Shown: piece by piece, positions 45,588-54,106 of the stretch
Position numbering within the stretch: the first letter of the stretch is position 1
Layout: each line of letters starts with the position of its first letter
Source of the DNA: Acidobacteria bacterium Ga0077522
Lineage (GTDB): Bacteria > Acidobacteriota > Vicinamibacteria > Vicinamibacterales > Vicinamibacteraceae
NCBI GenBank assembly: GCA_001464065.1
Contig: LNDN01000002.1
Location: 23,445 to 87,444, forward strand
Direction of reading: 5' to 3'
Length of the DNA: 64,000 nucleotides
The notes under the pieces: generated by a model
What the model saw: the letters and a program-made list of their open reading frames with translations, nothing else
The model's database searches: none
What the model was told of the DNA's origin: nothing
Program-made: the position numbers and the translations under genes

Positions 45588-47177
45588 TCAGGCCGGCTGC
45601 TCGAGCGCCTGCTCGCCGCCGCCCGACCCGATGCCGTAGCGATCCATCAAGGCGTCGAAAGCCGACTTCCGCAGCGGCTTGGCCAGGTAGTCGTCCATGC
45701 CGGCGGCGAGGCACTTCTCGCGGTCGCCGGTCATCGCGTGCGCGGTGAGCGCCACGATGAGCGTGCCGCGCACGCGCCGACGCTTCTCGACGATCCGGAT
45801 CTGCTCGGCCGCCGCCAGGCCGTCCATCACCGGCATCTGCACGTCCATCAGCACGAGGTCGAACCGTTCGCGGTGCCAGGCCTCGACGGCTTCGGCGCCG
45901 GTGCTGGCGATCACGACTTCGCAGCCCCGCCTCGCCAGCAGCTGCTGGACGACGCGCTGGTTGACGGCGTTGTCGTCGGCCACCAGCACCTTCGGCGTGC
46001 GCGGCACCCGCGGTACCACGGCGGTCGGCCCCCTGGTGACCAGCGCCTGCTGGTTGCTCTCGGCCACGGCCCGGCTCAGGGCGGCCGCCAGCACGGCGGC
46101 CACCGTCGGTCGGCGCAGCGGCTTGGCGAGCGACGAGGCCAGAGCCTCCGAGGTCCCGCCCTCGCACGCCAGCGTCAGTTCCAGCACCGGCACGCCGACA
46201 CGCGCCACGTTGCCGATGTCGGTGCGCACCGACTCGCACGACTCCCGATCGATCAGCACCAGCCCCCAGCGCTGCTCCCACAGCAGCGAGCCGAGCCCGC
46301 CGTCGTCATCGGCACAGGTCACGATGGCGCCCCAGCTCCGCAGCCAACCGGCCAGAACGTCGCGCGATGCGTGATGCCGGTCGACCAGCAGCACGGACTG
46401 GCCCTCGATCTCCTGGGGGCGGGCCTCCACGACCGGCGTCGCCCCGGTCGCCACTCCCACCGGAATGCCGAAGGTGAAGGTACTGCCCTGCCACTCTTCG
46501 CTGGTGACTTCGAGCTCCCCGCCCATGTGATGCAGCAGGCGGGCACAGATCGCGAGCCCCAGGCCGTTGCCGTCGAAGAGCTGCGGGGTGCCGGTGCCCG
46601 CTTCGCGGACGGTCTGCCGGATGACGGCCTGCTGCGCCGGGGCGATGCCGACGCCCGAGTCCGAGACCCGCACCCGCAGCATGCTGCGTCCCGCCGCATC
46701 GGCGGCGTCGAGCGAGACATGCACGCGGATGAAGCCGACGTTGGTGAACTTCACCGCATTGCCGAGCAGATTGATCAGGACCTGCCGCAACCGTGCCGGG
46801 TCGGTGGTCACCATCGGCGGCAACGGCTCGTCCTGATCCCAGATCAGGTCGAGATCCTTCTGATGCGCGCGGATGGCCACGGCGCCCAGGGCATCGTGGA
46901 CCACCGAGGCGAGCTCGAACTTCACTTCCTCCAGCTCGATGCGGCCGGCCTCGATTCGCGACAGGTCCATCACGTCGTCGATGACGGTGACCAGCGCTTC
47001 GGACGACCGTCGGATGGTCTCGAGGTACTCGCGCTGCTCGGCGGTGACCTCGGTGCCGAGCGCGAGTTCGGTCATGCCGAGCACGCCGTTCATCGGCGTG
47101 CGGATCTCGTGGCTCATGGTGGCCACGAACTGGCTCTTGAAGCGGTTGGCGCTCTCGGCGCGATCCTTCGCCTCGCG
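45588..47177 (-). pseudogene. Hybrid histidine kinase, C-terminal part (HisKA, HATPase, two REC), out of frame with its sensor
   Basis: About 530 codons without their own obvious start. They encode HisKA with the phosphorylated His in [15 protein letters not shown], HATPase (N box [11 protein letters not shown] boxes DSGVGIAP and GNGLGLAI), a degenerate receiver ([20 protein letters not shown]) and a second receiver with phospho-Asp in [13 protein letters not shown]. The frame begins about [17 protein letters not shown] near 47177, while the sensor part upstream is in another frame. A stretch equivalent to the usual ERTxEL linker between coiled coil and HisKA is missing. Full product would need a frame change near 47178. 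It may be inactive, or the break may be a sequencing or assembly error. Confidence 0.8.
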
Positions 47178-47899
47178 TCGAGTTCGTTGCGGTGCTGCTG
47201 CAGTTCCTGCTCGCGTGCCTCGAGATGCGACAGCATGCCGTTGAAGGCGCGCACCAGCACCCCCACCTCGTCGTCGGTCACACGGGCCGGGAGGCGCATG
47301 TCGAAGCGTTCGGTGCGCATCACCTCGTCGGCGGCCAGCGACAGCTGCCGCAACGGGGTGACCAGGGGACGCTGCAGCGCCGCGCCGAGCAGATACGCCA
47401 GGCCCAGCGACACGAGGAACACGCAGAGGAAGATGATGAGCGTGTCGCGCCGCCTGGCCGCGACATGGCTCAGGTCGGTCTCCAGCAGCATGGATCCGAC
47501 GCAGCCATCGTGCAGGCAGATGTCCTTCACCACGCGGACGAACTGCTCGGTCTGCAGCACGCCGACCGGCGGCACCGTCAGCGGGGCCGGGCTGCCCTCG
47601 CGGCCCTGGATCTGTGTGAACAGCTTGCCGTCCTTGCCGTAGAGGGCGGCCACGCGCAGGTCGTCTCGCGGTTGGAGCGAGGCCAGCGTGGTCTGCGTGA
47701 AGGTGCGGTCCTCGAACTCGAGGGCCGCCGCGCTGTTCTCGCCGACGACGCGAGCGAGGGCTTCGATCTCCCGCGTCAGCGACTGGCGCGCCGTCGCCCC
47801 GTCGTACAGGCCGAGGCCGAGGCCCGTCAAGGCAAGGGCGCACGCGCTGGTCGCAACCAGGACGATGGTGAGCTGACGACGGAGGGAATGGCGAAGCAT
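47114..47899 (-). CDS. Sensor part of the frameshifted hybrid kinase: CHASE8-like domain and HAMP
   Basis: ATG 47899 opens 261 codons. The N-terminus is a membrane helix ([26 protein letters not shown]), then a periplasmic domain with [34 protein letters not shown] that matches the CHASE8 pattern. A second helix ([19 protein letters not shown]) and a HAMP domain ([22 protein letters not shown]) follow. The last ~23 residues after HRNELDA are out-of-frame read-through. CHASE8 sensors are normally regulated by YfiR in the periplasm, and a YfiR gene starts divergently 104 nt away. Together with the C-terminal part it would make a kinase of about 770 residues. Confidence 0.75.
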   Translation of the reverse strand: MLRHSLRRQLTIVLVATSACALALTGLGLGLYDGATARQSLTREIEALARVVGENSAAALEFEDRTFTQTTLASLQPRDDLRVAALYGKDGKLFTQIQGREGSPAPLTVPPVGVLQTEQFVRVVKDICLHDGCVGSMLLETDLSHVAARRRDTLIIFLCVFLVSLGLAYLLGAALQRPLVTPLRQLSLAADEVMRTERFDMRLPARVTDDEVGVLVRAFNGMLSHLEAREQELQQHRNELDARRRIAPRAPTASRASSWPP

Positions 47900-48002
47900 G
47901 GATCGAGCGGGGGTCTCCCCCCTGAAGCGTGAATCGGCGAGGGGCAGAAAAAATTGAGAGCGGGGGTCTAAAGTTTCCGACCGTTGAGCCGATTGCCCCG
48001 AC

Positions 48003-48551
48003 ATGATGGCGTGTGAAGGCCCGGGATCGCTGACGACATGGACCCGGACTGCCGTGCGTGCCCTGGTGCTGGGGCTGGCGTGTCTGGTCTGCGCGGCGCC
48101 GGTGGAGGCGCGGAGCGATGACGCGGCCCGCGCGACGACCATTGCCCGGATGCTCCGATTCGTCGAGTGGGACGTCGACGCGCCTGGCGGTGCCCTGACT
48201 GTCGCGGTGGTCGGCAATCCGGCCCTGGGCGCAGCCCTGCGCGAAGCCTGCGCCGCCATGCAGCCGGGCGGCCGCACCGTGTCGGTCGTGGACGTGCCGT
48301 CGAGCCGCGGGCACGCCATCGCCAACGCCGCCGTGGTGGTGCTCGGCGCCAGCTCGGCCACGCTGGCCCCCCGCCTGTCGGACCAGGGCGTTCTGACCGT
48401 GGGGGATGGCGACTGCCCGGACAACGGGCTGGTCCTGAACCTGCGCCACGACGGCCAGCGTTACAGCTTCAGCGCCAACCCGGCCGTGGCCGCGAGGGCC
48501 GGCGTCAGCCTCAGCTCACGCCTGCTCCGCCTCGCGCATATCGTCAACTGA
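48003..48551 (+). CDS. YfiR-like periplasmic regulator
   Basis: A 182-residue secreted protein (signal [19 protein letters not shown]) of the YfiR/DUF4154 family. Landmarks are [11 protein letters not shown] near the N-terminus, [49 protein letters not shown] at the end, and a middle [15 protein letters not shown]. YfiR proteins hold a CHASE8-type sensor off from the periplasm; the classic target is the diguanylate cyclase YfiN. Here the divergent neighbour is a CHASE8-like hybrid kinase. ATG 48006 is an equally possible start. TAAAGT (47969-47974) is a candidate -10 element. Confidence 0.8.
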   Translation: MMACEGPGSLTTWTRTAVRALVLGLACLVCAAPVEARSDDAARATTIARMLRFVEWDVDAPGGALTVAVVGNPALGAALREACAAMQPGGRTVSVVDVPSSRGHAIANAAVVVLGASSATLAPRLSDQGVLTVGDGDCPDNGLVLNLRHDGQRYSFSANPAVAARAGVSLSSRLLRLAHIVN

Positions 48552-48554
48552 GGA

Positions 48555-48638
48555 TCGGGAACCGGGAACCGGGCACCGGGCACCGGGCACCGGGCACCGG
48601 AGGCCGGGAACCGGGCACCGGGCATCGGGCTCCGGGAC
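48555..48638. repeat. Heptad repeat array CCGGGMA, 12 units
   Basis: Twelve units in phase: TCGGGAA CCGGGAA, four CCGGGCA, CCGGAGG CCGGGAA, two CCGGGCA-like, TCGGGCT CCGGGAC. The array starts 4 nt after the YfiR stop and ends on the stop codon of the convergent EamA gene. The unit equals that at 30646-30715, 18 kb away. Confidence 0.8.
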
Positions 48639-49552
48639 TACGTCTCGGCCGGGGCGTCCTCGTCTTCGAGGGGACTCGGTCTGCGGCGCCAGCGCGTCAG
48701 CAGGACCCCGGCGGCGACCAGCACGGCACCCACCAGTCGAATCCCCGCCAGCCGTTCCCCCAGGGCCACCATCGCCACCAGGAGCGCCGCGACCGGCACG
48801 ACGTTCGAGTAGATCGACGTGCGTGACGATCCGAGCTGTCGCACGCCGAGATACCAGGCGGTGTAGGCGAAGTTGAGGGCCAGCAGGGACGAGAACACCA
48901 CGCAGACCCAGGCCAGCAGTCGGATGTCGGCCCACGGCGTGCGGGCGAAGTCGGACACCGAGAACGGCAGGAAGAGCGCGGTGCCGATGGCCATCGACAG
49001 GCCGGTGATGACGAGCGGGGAGTAGCTGGCCAGCAGCGGACGGCCGGCCACGGTGTAGACGGTCCAGCAGCCGACGCACGCGATCATCATCAGGTCACCA
49101 GCCGGCGAACTGACGCCCGCGACCGCCCCCCCACGCACGATGAGGCTGACGCCGAGAAACGACAGGGCCGTCCCCAGCCAGTGGGCCAGCGGGAGGCGTT
49201 CGTGTCCGACGGCGGCCGAGGCGATGCTGACGGCGGCCGGGGTGCACGCGATGATGATCGAGGCGTTCATCACGCTGGTGCGTTCGAGGCCGGCGATGAA
49301 CAACATCTGGTAGGCGAACTGTCCGACGATGCCGAGCAGCACGACGACGGCCCAGTGCCGGGCGGTGAGGCGAGCCACGTCGTCGCGACGACGGGTGGCG
49401 AAGATGGTGGCGAGGAAGACCGTGGAGGCGATCAGCAGGCGCAGCCCGTTGAAGGTGCGCGGCGGCATCTCCTGCAGGACCAGCTTGATGACGCTGTAGT
49501 TGCTGCCCCAGATGATGGCGGTCAGGAGCAGGTAGAAGTCGACTCTCGTCAT
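48638..49552 (-). CDS. EamA/DMT-family transporter
   Basis: A ten-helix drug/metabolite transporter of 304 residues made of two EamA repeats. The first begins FYLLLTAIIWGSNYSVIKLVLQEMPP and the second includes FSSLLALNFAYTAWYLGVRQLGSSRTSIYSNVVPVAALLVAM, the signature of the second repeat. The ORF start at 49555 is a TTG; ATG 49552 right after it is the better choice. There is no ribosome site, and heptad units abut the start. Substrate unknown. Confidence 0.88.
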   Translation of the reverse strand: MTRVDFYLLLTAIIWGSNYSVIKLVLQEMPPRTFNGLRLLIASTVFLATIFATRRRDDVARLTARHWAVVVLLGIVGQFAYQMLFIAGLERTSVMNASIIIACTPAAVSIASAAVGHERLPLAHWLGTALSFLGVSLIVRGGAVAGVSSPAGDLMMIACVGCWTVYTVAGRPLLASYSPLVITGLSMAIGTALFLPFSVSDFARTPWADIRLLAWVCVVFSSLLALNFAYTAWYLGVRQLGSSRTSIYSNVVPVAALLVAMVALGERLAGIRLVGAVLVAAGVLLTRWRRRPSPLEDEDAPAET

Positions 49553-49556
49553 CAAC

Positions 49557-49648
49557 TTGAAACTCGAAATTCGAAATGCCCGACCGCCCGGGAGCGCCGC
49601 GCGCCCCCGAAGTGCTGAAATTTCAAATGTTCCAATTTCAAATTGGGC
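49557..49648. repeat. A/T-rich heptad-like repeats between eamA and atpE
   Basis: TTGAAAC TCGAAAT TCGAAAT (49557-49577) and CTGAAAT TTCAAAT GTTCCAA TTTCAAA (49615-49642) are 7-nt units of a different, A/T-rich composition, separated by GC-rich sequence. They stand out against the surrounding GC. The two blocks are roughly inverted (CGAAAT against ATTTCA). No gene is seen between 49553 and 49715. Confidence 0.6.
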
Positions 49649-49715
49649 ACGCCCTGCCGGGAGGCGGGGCGTTGTACCGGAGCGGGCCCGATGCCGCGCT
49701 CCGGCGGATTCTTCG

Positions 49716-50066
49716 TTACGCCAGGCCGAGGGCGCCGGCGCGGACGAAGAAGATGATCAGCGACACGAGCAGCACGTAGATCACGAGCGACTCGATGAGC
49801 ACGAGGCCGAGCAGGAGGGCGCCGCGGATCTGGTCGGCCGCGCCCGGGTTGCGAGCGATGCCTTCGGCAGCCGCGCTCACGGCCTTGCCCTGCGCCATGG
49901 CGCCGAACGCCGCCGCGATGGCGAGGGCGAAGCCGGCGGTGACCACGGCCCACTGCGTCACACCGGGAGCCACGGCGCCAGCGGCGGCGGCTTCCTGCGC
50001 GTACGCCGGCGAGAACAGGCCAGCGGCCACGATCAGGGCGAGAACTGCGGAGAACTTCTTCATCAT
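49716..50066 (-). CDS. atpE: F-type ATP synthase subunit c with N-terminal signal-like extension
   Basis: Subunit c forms the rotor ring of F0. ATG 50066 behind GGAGG gives 116 residues (the track ORF is longer). Residues 1-24 ([22 protein letters not shown]) look like a cleavable signal peptide, an extension absent from most c subunits. The two helices are [24 protein letters not shown] and [24 protein letters not shown], joined by EGIARNPGA. The ion-binding Glu is in LIESL. A Gln in helix 1 (MAQGKA) and Ser after Glu resemble sodium-type c rings, but the threonine used for water binding is Leu. Last gene of the F0 group. Confidence 0.92.
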   Translation of the reverse strand: MMKKFSAVLALIVAAGLFSPAYAQEAAAAGAVAPGVTQWAVVTAGFALAIAAAFGAMAQGKAVSAAAEGIARNPGAADQIRGALLLGLVLIESLVIYVLLVSLIIFFVRAGALGLA

Positions 50067-50231
50067 GCGTGCCTCCTCGAGGCAAGGGGGTGACCGGCGT
50101 TGCGGCCGGTCGTCAAGCGATCGTCGGCATTGAAAGGGTCGCGACCCGAAGGTCACGGGCGTCGCCTGTGGCGCGCCTGGGGTCATGCTGCAGGCCGGGG
50201 CCCGACGGTTGCCGAAGCCTGCTGCCCCAGC

Positions 50232-51041
50232 CTACGCCGCCGCGTGGGCGTGCGCGGGCGAGTCGCCGTGCGCGTGCTGATCGTCGTGATGGGCATCGTC
50301 GTGCCCATGCTCGACGTGCACGGCGCCGGCCAGATAGATGATCGTCAGCAGCGTGAAGATGTAGGCCTGCAGCGATCCGGTGATGACGCCGAGGAACATC
50401 ATCGGCAGCGGCACCAGGAAGGGCACGATGCTGGCCATGATGAGCACGACGAGTTCCTCGCCATAGACGTTGCCGAACAGGCGCAACGACAGCGACATGA
50501 CGCGCGAGGCGTGGCTGATCAGCTCGATCGGCGCCATGATCGGCGCGACGAACAGCGGCACGCCCGGCGGGATGATGAAGTGCTTGACGTACGGCCCGAT
50601 GCCCTGCGCCTTGATGCCCTGCAGGTGGTAGTAGACCCACACGGTGAGCGCGCAGCCGAGCGTGACGTTGATGTTGGCCGTCGGCGACATCAGCCCGGGG
50701 ATCTTGCCGATGGCGTTGGCCGTGAAGATGAAGATGAAGATCGAGCCGACCAGCGGCAGGAACTTCGGCCCGGACGGACCGATGTTCTCCTTGAGCAGCC
50801 CGTTCAGGAAGCCGACGATGTCCTCGAGGACGATCTGCAGCTTGCCGGGGTTGTCGACGCTGAAGCTGGACCGCACGGCCAGGCTGAAGACCAGCACGCC
50901 CAGCACGATCAGGCCGCACATGACCAGGTAGTCGGGAATCAGCTCCAGGCCCGGCACATACGCCTTGCCGAGCAGCGGAGCGAGCACCGGCCCGAGCAGG
51001 CGGTTGACGAGCTCGACGATCCAGAGTGTGTGATGTTCCAT
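50232..51041 (-). CDS. atpB: F-type ATP synthase subunit a with His-rich tail
   Basis: Subunit a provides the ion half-channels facing the c ring. ATG 51041 gives 269 residues. The essential Arg is in SLSLRLFGNVYGEELVV, and IMAPIELISHASRVMSL is the conserved preceding loop. The C-terminal helix (LQAYIFTLLTIIYLAGAVHVEHG) is standard, but the protein then continues with a His/Asp/Ala-rich tail of about 25 residues (EHGHDDAHHDDQHAHGDSP). That tail could bind metal. The gene is 165 nt upstream of atpE. Confidence 0.94.
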   Translation of the reverse strand: MEHHTLWIVELVNRLLGPVLAPLLGKAYVPGLELIPDYLVMCGLIVLGVLVFSLAVRSSFSVDNPGKLQIVLEDIVGFLNGLLKENIGPSGPKFLPLVGSIFIFIFTANAIGKIPGLMSPTANINVTLGCALTVWVYYHLQGIKAQGIGPYVKHFIIPPGVPLFVAPIMAPIELISHASRVMSLSLRLFGNVYGEELVVLIMASIVPFLVPLPMMFLGVITGSLQAYIFTLLTIIYLAGAVHVEHGHDDAHHDDQHAHGDSPAHAHAAA

Positions 51042-51076
51042 GGCCCTGTCGGGTGGATGCGGGGAGACCCGGTCGG

Positions 51077-51439
51077 CTACCGCCGGGACCGGACCGCTTC
51101 GACCATCGCGGCGACGACCACCGCGGAGACTCCCACCAGCACCCCCAGCGGGTGCAGGTGCAAACGGCCAATGATAACGTAGCCGGCCACCAGCAGCAAC
51201 GCGTACCGCCCGATCAGGCCCAGGGCCACCCGGCCAGCCGAGACGGGGGGCCGCCCCTCCTCGCCCGCGACGGGTGGGCCGAGGGCGCTCACGCCCCGCT
51301 TCAGGGCGTGGTAGCTGATGGCCAGCAGCAGTCCGCCGCCGAGCACGCCGCCGGCCAGTCGCCACCCGCCCAACGCCGATCCCGCGACCGCACTCAGGCC
51401 CAGCACGATCGCCGTATCGCGCTCCAGGCGCGCGGTCAT
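51077..51439 (-). CDS. atpI: ATP synthase subunit I (AtpI-like)
   Basis: A 120-residue membrane protein with three to four helices (TAIVLGLSAVAGSALGG, LAGGVLGGGLLLAISYHAL, IGRYALLLVAGYVIIG, LGVLVGVSAVVVAAMVEAV). The size, the helix pattern and its position between AtpZ and subunit a identify it as ATP synthase subunit I, which helps ring assembly or cation supply in relatives. The track ORF runs much further upstream; ATG 51439 (MTARLERDTAIV) is the best start. Sequence conservation in this family is weak. Confidence 0.7.
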   Translation of the reverse strand: MTARLERDTAIVLGLSAVAGSALGGWRLAGGVLGGGLLLAISYHALKRGVSALGPPVAGEEGRPPVSAGRVALGLIGRYALLLVAGYVIIGRLHLHPLGVLVGVSAVVVAAMVEAVRSRR

Positions 51440-51465
51440 CGTCGCCAGGGGCAGGCGTCGGGCGT

Positions 51466-51696
51466 TCAACGGGACGTGGACGCGAAGGCGCGGCGGGTGA
51501 TGCGCACGACGTTGAGGATGGCGGCGGCAAACCCGAGCACGAACCCGACGAGCATGCCCCACGGGTTGGTGCCGAACGTGCGGTCCACCCACAGCCCGGC
51601 CGCCGTCCCGAGCACCAGGGCGAGGACGAACGACAGGCCGAGGGTGCCCAGTTCTCCGACCGTGCGCCAGTAGCCCGCGGGGCGAGGCGTGACCAT
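51466..51696 (-). CDS. atpZ: AtpZ-like F0 assembly protein
   Basis: A 76-residue protein with two membrane helices: LGTLGLSFVLALVLGTAAGLWVDRTFGTNPW and GMLVGFVLGFAAAILNVVRITR. This hairpin with a GLWxDxxxGTxPW loop is the AtpZ/AtpI signature; AtpZ with AtpI forms a small membrane complex linked to magnesium or calcium supply. ATG 51696 starts the F0 gene group, 27 nt before atpI. Confidence 0.85.
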   Translation of the reverse strand: MVTPRPAGYWRTVGELGTLGLSFVLALVLGTAAGLWVDRTFGTNPWGMLVGFVLGFAAAILNVVRITRRAFASTSR

Positions 51697-51701
51697 GGCC
51701 G

Positions 51702-52022
51702 TCAGGACTTGGGCGTCGGGTCGGTGCAGGGGGCCAGCGTGGCGGCCAGGGGATTGGCGGCGACGGGGAACGGCTTGGGCGCCGCCCCCTTCGCCGTGGC
51801 CGCTGGCGTATCGCAGTCGGCGGTGGCGTCTTTGGCGGGCGCCGCCTTGGCCGCCGGCGCGGACCTGGCGCCACGCCGGGGCCGCGGGGCAGGTGTGCGC
51901 GTCTTCGCCGAAGCCTTGGCCGGCGTCTGAACAGAAGAGGACGACGGCGAGGACGTCGCAGCGCCGGCCGGCAGCGCGACGAGCGCCATCGCGAGGATCA
52001 GCGAACAGGGCGAACTGGGCAT
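51702..52022 (-). CDS. Small secreted Ala/Pro/Lys-rich protein
   Basis: A 106-residue protein starting at ATG 52022 with GAGG eight bases upstream (the track ORF is mostly a shadow). Residues 1-20 (CSLILAMALVALPAGAATS) are a signal peptide. The rest is low-complexity with Ser, Ala, Pro, Arg, Lys and two Cys (ATADCDTPAAT, LAPCTDPTP). No domain is recognised. It is divergent from the VWA genes and 5 nt upstream of atpZ, so it may share their transcript by accident of location. Confidence 0.5.
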   Translation of the reverse strand: MPSSPCSLILAMALVALPAGAATSSPSSSSVQTPAKASAKTRTPAPRPRRGARSAPAAKAAPAKDATADCDTPAATAKGAAPKPFPVAANPLAATLAPCTDPTPKS

Positions 52023-52142
52023 GAACACGCCTCGAGCGACCGCCGGCCGCGTTGGGTCGTCGGAAGGATGCACCACCAGGTGGGCCGACGGCCCTCGACT
52101 ATACTCCAGAGGCGGGGCCTGTCCCGCCACGGACACCCACAG

Positions 52143-53039
52143 ATGCGAACCCTTCTGACGCTCGTCGTGGCTTCGGCCCTCAGCTTGTCCGTGCTTGCCC
52201 CTCTCGCCCACGCCCAGGGCACGGCCCGTCAGCGCACGCTCTTCGTCTCCGCCCTCGCAGAGGACGGCGCCGCGGTCGAGACGCTCACGCCCGAGGATCT
52301 CGTGGTGCGGGAGGACGGCGTGGCCCGCGAAGTGCTCAAGGTGACGCGATCGACCGAGCCCGTGGACATCACGCTGCTCATCGACAACAGCGTGGCGTCG
52401 ACGCGCGCCCTGCAGGACATGCGCCTCGGCCTCGAGAAGTTCGTCGCCACCTTCGCCGGACCGCATTCGATCACCCTGATGACCGTGGCCGATCGGCCCA
52501 CGGTGCAGGTCGGCCCGACGACCGGCAAGGCCCAACTGCTGCGGAGCGTCAAGCGCCTGTTCGTGCAGCCCGACGCCGGCGCGACCACCATCGAAGGCAT
52601 CATCGACGCCTCCCGCGCCATCGCGAAGCGGAAGCCCGCGCGCGCCGCGATCATCGTCATGACCAGCTTCGGCCCCGAGTTCAGCGACCGCGGCTTCCAG
52701 TTCGCGCTCGACGCGCTCGCCGAGGCGGGCGCCACCCTGCACGTGCTGGAACTGCAGGACACGCAGCAGGCCGACACCACCGACCAGAACGTGCGTGACC
52801 GCAACATCGTGGTCGACCGCGGCACGACGGAGACCGGCGGCCTGCGCGAGCTGCTCCTGACCAACCTGAGCATCACCGATGCGCTCCAGAAGGTCGGCCG
52901 CGCCGCGACGACGCAGTTCGAGGTGGTCTATGGCCGTCCGGACACGCTGATTCCGGCCCGCCAGGTCGAGGTCTTCTCCGCCCGCCCAGCGGTGAGGATT
53001 CGCGCGAACACGCTGCAGGCCAACCGGGCGACTCGATGA
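52143..53039 (+). CDS. Secreted von Willebrand factor A-like protein
   Basis: ATG 52143 gives 298 residues with a signal peptide (LTLVVASALSLSVLAPLAHAQ). The fold is that of VWA: EPVDITLLIDNSVASTRALQDM replaces the usual DxSxS MIDAS start with DNSVAS, and AIIVMTSFGPEFSDRGF holds the later strand. The preceding LTPEDLVVREDGVAREVLKV strands match the N-terminal extension seen in acidobacterial VWA proteins. TATACT (52098-52103) lies upstream. It overlaps the second VWA gene as ATGA, so the two are made together. Confidence 0.82.
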   Translation: MRTLLTLVVASALSLSVLAPLAHAQGTARQRTLFVSALAEDGAAVETLTPEDLVVREDGVAREVLKVTRSTEPVDITLLIDNSVASTRALQDMRLGLEKFVATFAGPHSITLMTVADRPTVQVGPTTGKAQLLRSVKRLFVQPDAGATTIEGIIDASRAIAKRKPARAAIIVMTSFGPEFSDRGFQFALDALAEAGATLHVLELQDTQQADTTDQNVRDRNIVVDRGTTETGGLRELLLTNLSITDALQKVGRAATTQFEVVYGRPDTLIPARQVEVFSARPAVRIRANTLQANRATR

Positions 53040-54091
53040 CACCTCCTGTCCTCCGCCATGTCGTGATCGGCGGCGTCCTCGCGCTCGCGCTCGGTGCCAG
53101 AGTCGGCACGCAGGCGCCAGTCGCACCAGCCGCGCCCGCACCGGCCGCGCCCCAGGCGCCCGTCACACCGGGCGCCCCTCCGGCTGAGCCGGGCGTCTCC
53201 ACCGATCAGCCGCCCGCGCCACCAGCCGCGCCCGAGCAGCCCACGTTTCGCGCCGGCGTCGAGGTCGTGTCCCTCAACGTGACGGTCACCGAACGTGACG
53301 GCCGCTTCGTGAGCGGCTTGCCCCAGGAGGCCTTCTCCGTGTTCGAGGACGGCGTCAAGCAGGACGTCATCTTCTTCTCGGGCACCCAGTTGCCGACCGC
53401 GCTCGGCCTGCTCGTGGACACGAGCGCGAGCATGAACGACAAGCTGCCGACCGCCCAGCGCGCAGCCATCGGGTTCGTGGAGCGCATGCGCACCGACGAC
53501 ATCCTGACCGTGGTCGACTTCGACAGCCGCGCCGAGATTCTCCAGGGCTTCACCAGCGACCAGGCGCGTCTGGCCGCCGCAATCAAGCGCACGACCGCCG
53601 GCGGTTCGACGTCGCTCTACAACGCGGTCTACATCGCCCTGAACGAGTTCAAGAAGATTCGCGCCGCCAGTGCCCAGAACGAGGTCCGTCGGCAGGCCAT
53701 CGTCGTGCTCTCGGATGGCGAGGACACGTCCAGCCTCGTGCCGTTCGAGGAAGTGCTCGAGCTCGCCAAGCGGACCGAGGTGCAGATCTACGCCATCGGC
53801 CTCAAGGACGGCGGGGGCAAGGGCCGGCCCATGGGCGGCTTCAGCGAATCCGACTTCGTGCTCAAGCAGTTCGCCCAGGAGACCGGCGGCAAGGCGTTCT
53901 TCCCGACCAGCGCCGAGGAACTGCCGGCCATCTACGGCGCGGTCGCCGACGAACTCGCGGCGCAGTACACCGTCGGCTACGCGTCGCGCAACCAGCGCCG
54001 CGACGGCCGCTGGCGGCGCGTCGTCGTCCGCATCGAGCGGCCCAACGCGATCGCCCGTACCAAGCAGGGCTACTACGGGCCGACCGAGTAG
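53036..54091 (+). CDS. VWA domain protein, acidobacterial VWFA-related type
   Basis: A 351-residue secreted protein: signal peptide, an Ala/Pro-rich linker (about 25-70), then a beta-rich segment VEVVSLNVTVTERDGRFVSGLPQEAFSVFEDG and a VWA domain with intact MIDAS DTSAS (ALGLLVDTSASMNDKL). Further VWA elements are TTAGGSTSLYNAVYIAL and QAIVVLSDGEDTSS. The layout matches the VWFA-related domain family first named from acidobacteria. VWA domains mediate metal-dependent protein binding. The N-terminal partner is the upstream VWA gene; targets are unknown. Confidence 0.88.
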   Translation: MTPPVLRHVVIGGVLALALGARVGTQAPVAPAAPAPAAPQAPVTPGAPPAEPGVSTDQPPAPPAAPEQPTFRAGVEVVSLNVTVTERDGRFVSGLPQEAFSVFEDGVKQDVIFFSGTQLPTALGLLVDTSASMNDKLPTAQRAAIGFVERMRTDDILTVVDFDSRAEILQGFTSDQARLAAAIKRTTAGGSTSLYNAVYIALNEFKKIRAASAQNEVRRQAIVVLSDGEDTSSLVPFEEVLELAKRTEVQIYAIGLKDGGGKGRPMGGFSESDFVLKQFAQETGGKAFFPTSAEELPAIYGAVADELAAQYTVGYASRNQRRDGRWRRVVVRIERPNAIARTKQGYYGPTE

Positions 54092-54106
54092 GCCCGCCCC
54101 CGTGCC

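Noticed and set aside
45478-46281. 267-residue minus-strand ORF starting in the kinase C-terminus
   Set aside because: It is a shadow of the receiver domain that runs into the heptad array; its C-terminus is repeat translation (KAKGQRLKAEG).
47160-47190. Programmed ribosomal frameshift in the kinase gene
   Set aside because: No slippery sequence is seen at the junction, and the normal inter-domain linker is missing, which suggests deletion rather than recoding.
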